In this document: piece by piece, positions 21,243 through 29,744 of the stretch
How the letters are laid out: every line of letters starts with the position of its first letter
Numbering within the stretch: position 1 is the first letter of the stretch
Origin: Pyrococcus kukulkanii
Lineage (GTDB): Archaea > Methanobacteriota_B > Thermococci > Thermococcales > Thermococcaceae
Length of the DNA: 64,000 bases
Assembly (NCBI RefSeq): GCF_041647995.1
Contig: NZ_JARRIB010000003.1
Coordinates: 62,001-126,000, forward strand
Reading direction: 5' to 3'
Notes under the pieces: model-generated
What the model was told of the DNA's origin: nothing
The model's input: only the letters and a program-made list of their open reading frames with translations
Database searches by the model: none
Translations under genes and position numbers: made by a program

Positions 21243-24161
21243 GTGGTCAACGTTAAAGGAAAAGAAAACGAAAAGGAAAGAAAGACAACATTTGCAACTA
21301 AATATCCCGCAATAAGGACTATAATAACATTTACACTTACATTGATTTTTGCATGGTACGGGTTTCATATAAGACATCTAACGGCCGGAAAATACTTTCC
21401 AGATCCAGATACTTTCTATCACTTCGAGATTTATAAGCTTGTACTACAAGAAGGATTGCCAAAATATTATCCAATGGCAGAGGCTCCCTTTGGTAGTTTA
21501 ATTGGCGAACCTTTAGGGCTCTACATTTTACCCGCAATATTTTATAAGATCATTTCAGCTTTTGGTTACAACGAATTCCAAGCATTTTTACTTTGGCCCC
21601 CATTTGTTGGATTTCTAAGCGCTGTTGGAGTATATCTCTTAGGAAGAAAACTCCTAAATGACTGGGCAGGGCTATGGGCTGCGGCAATTTTAGCAATCTC
21701 TACAGCTAATTTCTCCAGGACGTTCTCTGGAAACGCAAGAGGTGATGGGCCATTCATGATGATTTTTGTGTTCTCCCTGCTCTCGTTGCTTTATTACCTT
21801 CACGAAGACAACGCTAAGAGAAAAGCAATTTGGGGGATAATTTTCGTATCCTTAGCAGGTCTTTCAACAATGGCATGGAATGGATCGCCCTTTGGACTGA
21901 TGGTGCTCTTAGGTTTTGCATCATTACAAACAATAGCACTCTTTATATTTGGTAAAATTGAGGAAGTAAAGAGGTTTGTAAAAGAGTTCTATCCAGCCTA
22001 TCTAGCAATTTTAATCTTAGCTTATCTACTTACAATACCGGGAATATCCAAGATACAGGGGTTTATCAAATTTGCATTTGAGGTCTTTTTAGGCCTAATC
22101 CTACTAGTAGTGATAATGCTGTACGGAGGGAAGTATCTAAACTATTCTGATAAGAAACATAGATTTGCAGTGGTTATGGTCGTTGTTCTCATAGGCTTTG
22201 CAGGGGCATACGCATACGTTGGTCCCAAGTTGTTTAGATTAATGGGAGGGGCCTATCAATCCACCCAGGTCTATCAAACAGTCCAAGAGCTCGCAAAGAC
22301 AACGATGGCAGATATAAAGGCATATTACGGAGTAGAGAAACCTAATGGTTTAATATTCTTCCTCAGTATCCCAGGGTTCTTAGTTATGATAGCTTCGTAC
22401 CTTCATGGCCTCCTAAAAAGTGGAAAAAGTCAACATAAAGAAATCTTAGGCATTGTATTTTACTTAATGTCCCTCTACCTACTCTCCCTAGCCGTTAGAT
22501 TCCTATTCCTAGCGAGTTATGCGATAGCGCTCTTCGCTGGAATATCAGTAGGATATGCAATGGATATCGTCGAAAAAATGAAGGAAGGAATAGGAATAAA
22601 AGCAGCGCTGGCAATTGTTATATCAATAATGATCCTTCTAATTCCAATAACTCACGGCCCAATATTAGCGAGAGCGGCAAAAGCTATGAGCAAGACGGAA
22701 ATTGAGACGAGTGGATGGGAACAGGTACTAAAGTGGTTGAGAGAAAACACTTCAAAATATGCAACTGCCACCTCTTGGTGGGACTATGGATACTGGATAG
22801 AGTCAAGCTTACTAGGAAATAGAAGAGCTAGCGCGGATGGGGGTCATGCTAGGGATAGAGATCATATCTTGGCTTTATTCCTAGCAAGAGACGGAAATAT
22901 TAGCGAGGTAGACTTTGAAAGTTGGGAACTTAATTATTTCATTGTGTATCTTAACGACTGGGCCAAGTTCAATGCAATTAGCTATTTAGGAGGTGCCATA
23001 ACAAGAAGGGAATATCAGGGAGATGAAGAAGGGAAAGGGCAGGTATCAACAATATTCCTAGTCCCAAGATTTGGAGAGAATTATATTAATCCATACATAG
23101 GAGTCTCAATTGAGGTACTAAATAGCTCCCAAGTTAAGGTAAAAATTGGGTCAACTGAATGTAGTCCCATTCTCGGAGTATTTATACCAGGGAATAAGAG
23201 AATTCAAGGAACAGGAACATGTGATAATGGAGGAAGATTTCCTTACGTTGTGTACCTCCTTCCAAGCATTGCCGTCGTTACATACTACAAAGTCGCGAGT
23301 AGCAATTTCGTAAAGCTAGCTTATGGAATTCCATCGTCAACAGAGCCAGAATTCACGGACAAGTTATTCTCAAACTTTGATCCAGTGTACCAATACGGAA
23401 ACGTCGTCGTGTACAAGTTTACGCCCTTTGCCATCTATAAGCTCCAAGAATTAATAAACGGAACTTGGAAGACCATCACAACTTTATCCCCTGGGGAGCA
23501 CACACTGAAACTATACATTTCGGCGTTTGGAAGGGACATTAAAAACGCCACACTCTACGTTGAGGCGATAAATGGAACTGAAGTTAGAAGGATAAAAATA
23601 GGAGAAATTAAGTATATGAGCCACATAAACGAGACTCCCCTAATCGTTAATGTAACACTACCCCAAGCCGAGAAGTACAGATTCATTCTAGTTCAAAAAG
23701 GCCCTGTTGGTGTCCTAACTGAACCACCAAAAGTCAATGGAAAGATAGTTAGCCCAATAAAGGTACTAAAAGAGGGACAGTCTGGCAAACTTGAACTAAA
23801 AGTGGGAGTGGACAAGGATTACAAGGCAGACCTATACTTGCGGGTCACCTTCATATATTTAACAAGGAAAGGAGGCAAAAGCAATGATGATTACGATGCT
23901 GCATTTGAACCCCATATGGACGTATTCTTTGCAACGAAAGTTAAATCAGGAATAGAACTGCACAAAGGAGATGACAATGTAGTTGTTGCAGAGGTCAAAA
24001 TGCCCGAAGGAGTCATCTCTAACTATAAGAAGGAGCTAGAGGAGAAATATGGGGACAGGCTAATAATTAGGGGAATAAGAGTAGAACCAGTGTTCATAGC
24101 AGAGAAAGAGTATACATTAATAGAGGTCAGAGCATCGGCTCCTCATCACAGTTCAGAGTGA
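21243..24161 (+). CDS. aglB: Archaeal oligosaccharyltransferase AglB (STT3)
   Basis: 972-aa membrane enzyme that transfers lipid-linked oligosaccharide to asparagines of exported proteins. About 13 membrane helices in the first 480 residues, with the metal-binding DxD-like site DPDTFYHFE in the first external loop and GNARGDGPFM further on, then an external C-terminal domain with the hallmark SWWDYGYWIE (WWDYG) around residue 515. The length matches the long AglB paralogue of Pyrococcus. GTG start after GGGGGTGAGAGT. The last ten codons (SAPHHSSE region) overlap an antisense box C/D RNA. Confidence 0.97.
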   Translation: MVNVKGKENEKERKTTFATKYPAIRTIITFTLTLIFAWYGFHIRHLTAGKYFPDPDTFYHFEIYKLVLQEGLPKYYPMAEAPFGSLIGEPLGLYILPAIFYKIISAFGYNEFQAFLLWPPFVGFLSAVGVYLLGRKLLNDWAGLWAAAILAISTANFSRTFSGNARGDGPFMMIFVFSLLSLLYYLHEDNAKRKAIWGIIFVSLAGLSTMAWNGSPFGLMVLLGFASLQTIALFIFGKIEEVKRFVKEFYPAYLAILILAYLLTIPGISKIQGFIKFAFEVFLGLILLVVIMLYGGKYLNYSDKKHRFAVVMVVVLIGFAGAYAYVGPKLFRLMGGAYQSTQVYQTVQELAKTTMADIKAYYGVEKPNGLIFFLSIPGFLVMIASYLHGLLKSGKSQHKEILGIVFYLMSLYLLSLAVRFLFLASYAIALFAGISVGYAMDIVEKMKEGIGIKAALAIVISIMILLIPITHGPILARAAKAMSKTEIETSGWEQVLKWLRENTSKYATATSWWDYGYWIESSLLGNRRASADGGHARDRDHILALFLARDGNISEVDFESWELNYFIVYLNDWAKFNAISYLGGAITRREYQGDEEGKGQVSTIFLVPRFGENYINPYIGVSIEVLNSSQVKVKIGSTECSPILGVFIPGNKRIQGTGTCDNGGRFPYVVYLLPSIAVVTYYKVASSNFVKLAYGIPSSTEPEFTDKLFSNFDPVYQYGNVVVYKFTPFAIYKLQELINGTWKTITTLSPGEHTLKLYISAFGRDIKNATLYVEAINGTEVRRIKIGEIKYMSHINETPLIVNVTLPQAEKYRFILVQKGPVGVLTEPPKVNGKIVSPIKVLKEGQSGKLELKVGVDKDYKADLYLRVTFIYLTRKGGKSNDDYDAAFEPHMDVFFATKVKSGIELHKGDDNVVVAEVKMPEGVISNYKKELEEKYGDRLIIRGIRVEPVFIAEKEYTLIEVRASAPHHSSE

Positions 24162-24183
24162 GGGAAAAATTCATCATCCCTAT
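24125..24183 (-). ncRNA. Box C/D guide sRNA, antisense to the aglB 3' end; both guides match 23S
   Basis: Minus-strand order: box C ATGATGA (24171-24177), 14-nt spacer with guide (24157-24170), box D' CTGA (24153-24156), 3-nt spacer, box C' GTGATGA (24143-24149), 12-nt guide (24131-24142, GGAGCCGATGCT), box D CTGA (24127-24130). The D guide equals the complement of 23S rRNA at 49185-49195 (11 of 12, only the base beside box D differs); by the +5 rule the methylated base is the U opposite 49192. The D' guide pairs with 23S at 49134-49143 (10 in a row) and points to the A opposite 49140. A minus TATA (about 24205-24216) predicts a start near 24184. Confidence 0.9.
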
Positions 24184-24228
24184 TTCCCTTTTCCTTGTTC
24201 TCTTCCTTAAATAAAAATTTAAAAATAT

Positions 24229-25227
24229 TCAGGCCTCTTTAAGGCCTATATCAAGGAGCTTCATGTAAGCGTACCAAGCTTGACCCTGAACGGCAAATAC
24301 TCCCTCAAGCTGCAATGGAACCGGAAGGGATGAGGTAAGGACAGCATAACCCTTTGCACTACCCTGGCCAGTAAAGGAGTACGTCCACTCAACTTTTGAA
24401 GTCCTGAATTTATGACCGGCAACTACAACAGTACTCTGGGGAGTTATCCTGTAGTTGTAAGATATGCCCATGTAAGAGAACGACTCTTCAGCAGGTGTGT
24501 AGAGGTTCTCCTCCTCTAAGGCTGACCAAAATGGAAACTGATATACTGCAAAAAAGCTCCCATACAGGTTCTCAACCTCTTCTGAATTAGTGAACCAGCC
24601 GAGATCTCCATTTTCGTAAGGCATGTAATTATAGTTCCCAACACCGGCTGGATTGTACATCTCGTACATTTTGTCACCGCTAATGAGCTTGATAGCAACG
24701 AAGTTCTGGCCGGCAAATATCATAGTAGCAGGAACCGGGAATGTAAAGTACATGTCCATAACGTCGGATTCACCGTTCGTCCAAACGTAGACCTCAAGCA
24801 CATCCCCATTCTTGGGGATAAGTTCCGTGTAGTATTCGTAGACCTCATACTCCCCAATCTTAACTTTCTCGATTTCTCCACTCTCGGAGTTAAAGCTAGA
24901 GCCGTAAACTTCTATTTTCGCCTTTTTTCTTTCCTTTATTACCGTGTACTCTTTGACTTCATTAGATCCAGGGTACCTGACCTTGTACTCGTACCTTAGG
25001 GAAGCTATATGGTACTTCTTTCCTTTAATTTCAATGGGTTTGGAAACGTCCCAAGGAGAGGCCCAAGTCCCGTACTCTTCCTGGGTTTCTGACTGCGTAT
25101 TCTCCTGAGGTGTAGTCTCCTGAACTTCTGATTCCATGGGCATTTTAGTGGGAACATTGCCCCCAATACAGCCGCTGATTATTAGAACAGCGACTGCAAG
25201 GGCCAACAATACAACGAATTTTCTCAA
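24229..25227 (-). CDS. Membrane-anchored lipoprotein, function unknown
   Basis: 332-aa exported protein with an N-terminal signal and lipobox: MRKFVVLLALAVAV then LIISGC, with cysteine about 20 as the lipid anchor, followed by a Thr/Glu/Gln-rich linker and a mostly beta ectodomain. The frame stays open to 25335, but GGAGGTGTTAAG directly precedes a TTG at 25225-25227 that begins exactly at the signal peptide, so that start is chosen. I do not recognise the ectodomain; similar Pyrococcus lipoproteins are uncharacterised. Read towards aglB with the sRNA in the 67-bp gap. Confidence 0.78.
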   Translation of the reverse strand: MRKFVVLLALAVAVLIISGCIGGNVPTKMPMESEVQETTPQENTQSETQEEYGTWASPWDVSKPIEIKGKKYHIASLRYEYKVRYPGSNEVKEYTVIKERKKAKIEVYGSSFNSESGEIEKVKIGEYEVYEYYTELIPKNGDVLEVYVWTNGESDVMDMYFTFPVPATMIFAGQNFVAIKLISGDKMYEMYNPAGVGNYNYMPYENGDLGWFTNSEEVENLYGSFFAVYQFPFWSALEEENLYTPAEESFSYMGISYNYRITPQSTVVVAGHKFRTSKVEWTYSFTGQGSAKGYAVLTSSLPVPLQLEGVFAVQGQAWYAYMKLLDIGLKEA

Positions 25228-25298
25228 ACTTAACACCTCCAAGGCCCCCAGAAGAGGAGCCTTAAAAATTTCTAAGCATTTGAAGTTTATACAGATTT

Positions 25299-25314
25299 CG
25301 CAAAGTTTTATATT
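25299..25314 (+). promoter_or_regulatory. Promoter of the tandem H/ACA-C/D sRNA transcript
   Basis: CGCAAAG (BRE) followed by TTTTATATT (TATA) on the plus strand. The expected start 26 nt on is 25336, which is precisely the first G of the GC-rich H/ACA stem. Confidence 0.7.
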
Positions 25315-25335
25315 TCCAAAGGTAAAGCTAAGCAT

Positions 25336-25394
25336 GGGCCCGGCTCCCGCCCTCTCCGGGGAATCGTGAACCGGGGGTTCCGGCCGGGCCTACA
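25336..25394 (+). ncRNA. H/ACA pseudouridylation guide sRNA
   Basis: GC-rich 59-nt hairpin. Basal stem GGCCCGGC (25337-25344) pairs perfectly with GCCGGGCC (25383-25390), one T, then ACA (25392-25394). Upper stem roughly 25353-25359 with 25371-25377 and an apical loop with GA and UGA elements that could form the L7Ae kink. The distance from the upper stem to ACA is 14 nt, the known spacing for this class. The pocket strands 25345-25351 (TCCCGCC) and 25378-25381 (TTCC) fit the 16S sequence GGAA-UU-GGCGGGG at 50515-50527, predicting pseudouridine at the U opposite 50523. Confidence 0.75.
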
Positions 25395-25460
25395 GGGGAT
25401 GAAGAGCTTTTGCTTTGCTGAGAAGATGATGACCACGCCCTTCGCTGACCTGCTTTTTGA
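25395..25460 (+). ncRNA. Box C/D guide sRNA fused behind the H/ACA RNA; both guides match 23S
   Basis: Order: box C ATGAAGA (25399-25405, one mismatch to consensus), guide GCTTTTGCTTTG (25406-25417), box D' CTGA (25418-25421), 4-nt spacer, box C' ATGATGA (25426-25432), guide CCACGCCCTTCG (25433-25444), box D CTGA (25445-25448), then a T run (25454-25458). The D guide is complementary to 23S at 49585-49596 in all 12 positions and targets the G opposite 49592. The D' guide matches 49425-49435 in 11 of 12 and targets the G opposite 49432. It starts directly after the ACA, so one transcript from 25336 would yield both RNAs. Confidence 0.92.
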
Positions 25461-25490
25461 CAAATATTTTGAAAAATTTTGAACAAATAA

Positions 25491-25507
25491 CCGAAGGATT
25501 TATATAG
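25491..25507 (+). promoter_or_regulatory. BRE/TATA promoter of asnS
   Basis: CCGAAGG (BRE) and ATTTATATAG (TATA). Expected start near 25529, giving a 15-nt leader that contains the AAGGTGATGCTC ribosome site. Confidence 0.7.
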
Positions 25508-25543
25508 AAGGGTCAAGAAGAAGGCCCAGTTAAGGTGATGCTC

Positions 25544-26848
25544 ATGATCGAGAAGACGTACTGTGGAGAGGTAAAACCAGAGCTTGATGGCCAGAGGGTC
25601 AAGCTCGCCGGATGGGTTTACAGCAACATGAGAGTTGGGAAGAAGATATTCCTGTGGATTAGAGACTCAACTGGAATAGTTCAGACTGTAATTGCCAAAA
25701 ACATAGTTGGAGAGGAGGTTTTTGAGAAGGCAAAGAAGCTTGGAAGAGAGTCGAGTGTTATAGTGGAGGGAATAGTTAAAGCTGATGAGAGGGCCCCAGG
25801 AGGGGCAGAAGTTCACGTCGAAAAACTTGAAGTAATACAGGCCGTAAGCGAGTTCCCAATTCCAGAGAACCCAGGGCAAGCAAGTCCTGAGTTATTGCTC
25901 GACTATAGGCACCTCCACATAAGAACTCCTAAAGTCTCAGCGATAATGAAGGTTAAGGAAACCCTCATTATGGCAGCGAGGGAGTGGCTCCTGAAGAACG
26001 GATGGCACGAAGTATTTCCCCCAATACTCGTGACGGGGGCCGTGGAAGGGGGAGCAACCCTATTTAAGCTTAAATACTTTGATAAGTACGCTTACCTGAG
26101 CCAATCCGCCCAACTGTATTTGGAGGCCGCAATCTTTGGCCTTGAGAAGGTCTGGTCACTCACTCCAAGCTTTAGAGCAGAGAAAAGCAGGACTAGAAGG
26201 CACCTAACGGAGTTCTGGCATCTCGAACTTGAGGGGGCCTGGATGGATCTCTGGGACATAATGAAAGTCGAAGAGGAACTAGTGAGTTACATGGTTCAGA
26301 GAACGCTCGAGTTAAGGAAAAAGGAAATAGAGATGTTTAGGGACGATCTAACAACGCTGAAGAACACAGAACCACCATTCCCAAGGATAAGCTACGACGA
26401 GGCAATAGAAATACTCCAGAACAAAGGCGTAAAGATCGAGTGGGGAGATGATATGGGGGCCGATGAGGAGAGGGTTCTCACGGAGGAGTTCGACAGGCCA
26501 TTCTTCGTTTACGGCTATCCAAAGCACATTAAGGCCTTCTATATGAAAGAGGATCCTCAAGACCCCAGGAAGGTTTTAGCAGCAGACATGCTAGCTCCGG
26601 AAGGCTACGGAGAGATAATTGGAGGATCGGAGAGAGAAGATAACTACGATAAGCTTGTTCAGAGGATAATAGAGGAGGGAATGAACCCCAAAGACTATGA
26701 GTGGTATCTTGACCTGAGAAAGTACGGCTCAGTGCCGCACAGTGGCTTTGGCTTAGGTGTTGAGAGACTTGTTGCGTGGGTTCTGAAGCTTGATCATATA
26801 AGGTGGGCCACGCTCTTCCCAAGGACTCCAGCTAGAATTTACCCATGA
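25544..26848 (+). CDS. asnS: Asparaginyl-tRNA synthetase
   Basis: 434-aa class IIb aminoacyl-tRNA synthetase. OB-fold anticodon domain (residues 1-100: VKLAGWVYSNMRVGKKIFLWIRD), then the class II core: motif 2 FRAEKSRTRRHLTEFWHLELE and motif 3 GFGLGVERLVAWVL. The ending FPRTPARIYP and the EGAW segment after motif 2 point to AsnRS rather than archaeal AspRS, which ends FPRDxxRLxP. The open frame begins at GTG 25535; the ATG at 25544 behind AAGGTGATGCTC is preferred. Confidence 0.88.
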   Translation: MIEKTYCGEVKPELDGQRVKLAGWVYSNMRVGKKIFLWIRDSTGIVQTVIAKNIVGEEVFEKAKKLGRESSVIVEGIVKADERAPGGAEVHVEKLEVIQAVSEFPIPENPGQASPELLLDYRHLHIRTPKVSAIMKVKETLIMAAREWLLKNGWHEVFPPILVTGAVEGGATLFKLKYFDKYAYLSQSAQLYLEAAIFGLEKVWSLTPSFRAEKSRTRRHLTEFWHLELEGAWMDLWDIMKVEEELVSYMVQRTLELRKKEIEMFRDDLTTLKNTEPPFPRISYDEAIEILQNKGVKIEWGDDMGADEERVLTEEFDRPFFVYGYPKHIKAFYMKEDPQDPRKVLAADMLAPEGYGEIIGGSEREDNYDKLVQRIIEEGMNPKDYEWYLDLRKYGSVPHSGFGLGVERLVAWVLKLDHIRWATLFPRTPARIYP

Positions 26849-27197
26849 TCACTGCAACCCTAACGGTTTTCTTTTCCCTAACTTTATTCCCAAAGTATAC
26901 CGCGAGAATCCAGAAGGGAATACCAACTATTATCCCCACAATAATTGAGTGCGTGTAATCACTCACAAACGCGAAAGACAAAGCCCAGAAGAGGATCATC
27001 GTAACTTTAAGTATCCTGAACTTTCTGACGTTCCCGCTATAGTTTTCAAAGGCATCCAAAACAGTTCCAAAGTATATCAGCCCAATTGAAGCCAGAGCTA
27101 GGAAATAGACCCATCCACCAACTTTTAGATAAGCCAGCGTGAAGAACAAAAACCCTACAATGACCCCAATTATCTGCAAAGTCTTTCCAATTTTCAT
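26832..27197 (-). CDS. Small membrane protein, unknown
   Basis: 121-aa protein with four predicted helices (MKIGKTLQIIGVIVGFLFF, then WVYFLALASIGLIYFG, ILKVTMILFWALSFAFV, IIVGIIVGIPFWILAVYFG) and short charged loops. No family recognised. Overlaps asnS by 17 bp at convergent 3' ends. Confidence 0.6.
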   Translation of the reverse strand: MKIGKTLQIIGVIVGFLFFTLAYLKVGGWVYFLALASIGLIYFGTVLDAFENYSGNVRKFRILKVTMILFWALSFAFVSDYTHSIIVGIIVGIPFWILAVYFGNKVREKKTVRVAVIMGKF

Positions 27198-27232
27198 GAA
27201 TTAGAATTCACGAACTACCCTTAAAAATATTG

Positions 27233-28288
27233 TCAACGTCTGAAGGCAACTTCAACTAGAGGATCGGGAATGAAGTACCCGCCGTCCCTCTTTTCGAGAT
27301 AGCCATAACGAACTAAATTCTTAAGCAAGTCGGAGAATCTTTTGTCATCGATTTTCCCGCTCATTAGTTCAAGCTTTTCCTTTATTTCACTCCACCTATG
27401 AGTTCCCTGGGCAACTATCTTCATTATAAGTTCATACTTCTTTGATAACTTCTTCAACTTTGAGAACTCCAAATTTATTAATCTCTTTGCATCTTCCTTC
27501 AGCTTTTCAAGCGCCTTCAGGTGAGAATAGCCGAGATACCGGTTATAACCGTAGAGCGTTAACCATCCAACAATACCATCAAGCTCCTCAACGGCCTCCC
27601 TTATCTCTTCTTCTGGAACTTCGAGGTTTAACTCCTCGAATCCCCTCCTTAAAAATCATAGCTCTCCGAATAGCTGAACCTGCTAAGCCTGATTTCGGCA
27701 TAGGGCCTTCCAAAGAGAGGTGATTCTGGGTCGTGAAGCCTGAGAAAATCCTCGAGCAATCCCACCTCGGATCCCGTTAGGATGAAGGTTACGTTTTCAA
27801 GCTCATCTATGGCCCAAGAAATCAGCATATCATACCTTGTTCTTGAGAACCTAAGGTACTGAGCTTCATCAATAGCGATGACAAATCTGCCCATGGAGTT
27901 CAACCTCTCAAGGATTTCGGAGAGGCTTACCTCATGGGTAACCTCAAATTCCACCCCAAGAACTTTTATACCTTTTATGCTTCCCAAGATCTCTCGAACT
28001 TTCTCGAGAGGCGAATATTTAACCAATTCGCGGAGGATCGCCCTGGACTACTTCTTCTTTTGGAACTTCACCGAACTCAGAATATATCTTGGCAGCATCA
28101 ATCTTAACGCTTGGATATTTAATTTCATTTAATGCGACGTTGACCAATGAGCTCTTTCCAAGTCTTCTGATTCCAAAAATCGCAATAAGTCCAATCTTTT
28201 TTTCGATGAACTTCTTTATAGATTCGAGCTCATATTCCCTGTCATAAAGCTCTTCCCTGGTAGTCTTTGGCCTTGGGTTAAATAGCAT
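27233..28288 (-). pseudogene. Archaeal AAA ATPase (PF01637 type) broken by two frameshifts
   Basis: Three minus-strand pieces together make one Pyrococcus-type archaeal ATPase. Piece 1 (from ATG 28288 behind GGTGGGACTA) has MLFNPRPKTTREELYDREYEL and Walker A GIRRLGKSSL. Piece 2 (up to about 28050) has Walker B FVIAIDEAQYL and sensor ILTGSEVGLL. Piece 3 (to 27233) has the C-terminal winged helix. The second break is clear: piece 2 ends SYDF-stop, while one extra T in the T5 run near 27652 restores SYDF-LRRGFEELNLEVPEE into piece 3. The first lies about 28040-28060, where VPKEEV should continue as SRAILRELVKYSP. These ATPases are numerous and turn over quickly in Pyrococcus. Sequencing error at the homopolymer is possible. 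Confidence 0.85.
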
Positions 28289-28330
28289 TAGTCCCACCAG
28301 GTAACATTCAAATTCCATGGATATAAACGT

Positions 28331-29659
28331 TTAGAAGTCAAAAGCCCATTTTGGATACTCCCCAGTTAAACATGCCATGCAGAGCTTGTCAGTACCAACA
28401 GCCCTCTTTAAGCCTTCAATGCTTAGATATGCAAGAGAATCAGCCCCTATCTCCCTCCTTATGTCCTCAACGCTCCTCCACGCTGCAATGAGCTCGTGTC
28501 TCGTTGGAATGTCAATCCCCATGTAGCAGGGGTACCTTATCGGCGGGGAGGCTATCCTAACGTGCACCTCCTTAGCGCCAGCATCCCTCAGCATTTTCAC
28601 TATCTTCGTCATGGTCGTTCCCCTAACTATGGAATCGTCAACAAGCACTACCCTCCTTCCATTTACAACCTCCTTAACGGGTGAAAGCTTTAGCTTTACC
28701 TTCAGCCCCCTACCGGCGGGCATTATGAAAGTTCTCCCAATGTAACGGTTCTTTATCAACCCCTCCATGTAAGGAATTCCGCTCTCATGGGCGAAGCCTA
28801 ATGCAGCTGTTCTCCCTGAGTCGGGGACGGCAATAACGACGTCACCCTCAGCAGGGCTCTCCCTGGCGAGCTCAACGCCCATCCTGTAGCGGGCACAGTA
28901 GACGCTTATCCCGTCAATAATGCTGTCAGGCCTTGCAAAGTATATGTACTCAAAGACGCAGTGCCTTCTTTCGGCTTTAGCCAGAACTTTGCTGTAAACT
29001 TCATTCTCTTCAACTACGAAAACCTCCCCGGGCTCAACGTCCCTTGTTTCAAGCCCGAACATCTTAAGGGCAGAATCCTCGGAGGCGAAATAGTGGCCAT
29101 CACCAATACCATAGCTTAAAGGCCTAAATCCAACAGGATCCCTCGCAACTATGAGCTTTCCATTAAAGAGCATGACGATAGAATAAGCCCCTCTAACTTC
29201 ATTGAAAACCTCTCTCATAGCCTCAAACTCATCCTTAAGCTCGCTGTAGTGCCTCAAAAAAGAAACACCAATAAGCTCGGTATCAACAGAAGATTTAAAC
29301 TTAAATCCTCTCTCTTCGTACCTCCTTCTCACAGGAAGAAAATTAGTTAAGGTGCCGTTGTGGGCTATTGCAAGCCTATAACCACAACACTCAACCTCAA
29401 AGGGCTGAACCTCGCTTAACGATCCAGATGTGGAGTACCTCACGTGCCCTATTGCAAGCTTGGACTTAGCCCCATTTAGGGAGTTCTCCTTGAAGACTTC
29501 AGAAACGAGGCCGTGACCCTTAACGGTCTTGATTCCATTATCCCAAAAGCTGATCCCCGCACCTTCCTGACCCCTATGCTGAAGAGCTATGAGAGCGAAA
29601 TATGCCTTTTTAGGGGCTTCCTGGGTTAACGCCCCAAATATCCCGCACTTTTCTCTCAT
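28331..29659 (-). CDS. purF: Amidophosphoribosyltransferase PurF
   Basis: First committed step of purine synthesis: PRPP plus glutamine to phosphoribosylamine. 442 aa. The N-terminal sequence [12 protein letters not shown] shows a four-residue propeptide and the Ntn nucleophile cysteine 5; glutaminase motifs GHVRYSTSG and AHNGTLTNF follow. The phosphoribosyltransferase motif is [13 protein letters not shown] near residue 345. Ribosome site GAGGTGAAATA. Divergent from purC over 85 bp, so the two purine genes can be controlled together. Confidence 0.97.
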   Translation of the reverse strand: MREKCGIFGALTQEAPKKAYFALIALQHRGQEGAGISFWDNGIKTVKGHGLVSEVFKENSLNGAKSKLAIGHVRYSTSGSLSEVQPFEVECCGYRLAIAHNGTLTNFLPVRRRYEERGFKFKSSVDTELIGVSFLRHYSELKDEFEAMREVFNEVRGAYSIVMLFNGKLIVARDPVGFRPLSYGIGDGHYFASEDSALKMFGLETRDVEPGEVFVVEENEVYSKVLAKAERRHCVFEYIYFARPDSIIDGISVYCARYRMGVELARESPAEGDVVIAVPDSGRTAALGFAHESGIPYMEGLIKNRYIGRTFIMPAGRGLKVKLKLSPVKEVVNGRRVVLVDDSIVRGTTMTKIVKMLRDAGAKEVHVRIASPPIRYPCYMGIDIPTRHELIAAWRSVEDIRREIGADSLAYLSIEGLKRAVGTDKLCMACLTGEYPKWAFDF

Positions 29660-29692
29660 TATTTCACCTCTTCTTGCCTTTGCCAGCTATAT

Positions 29693-29712
29693 GTTTAAAA
29701 ACTCTTAAAAGG
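29693..29712. promoter_or_regulatory. Back-to-back TATA boxes of purF and purC
   Basis: GTTTAAAAAC (29693-29702) suits purC (start near 29723, ATG 29745); the complement of 29701-29712, CCTTTTAAGAGT, suits purF (start near 29680, ATG 29659). The two nearly abut, so polymerase binding at one may exclude the other. No clear operator repeat is visible. Confidence 0.5.
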
Positions 29713-29744
29713 ATTATGATTTTTACATGAATATGGTGAAAATT

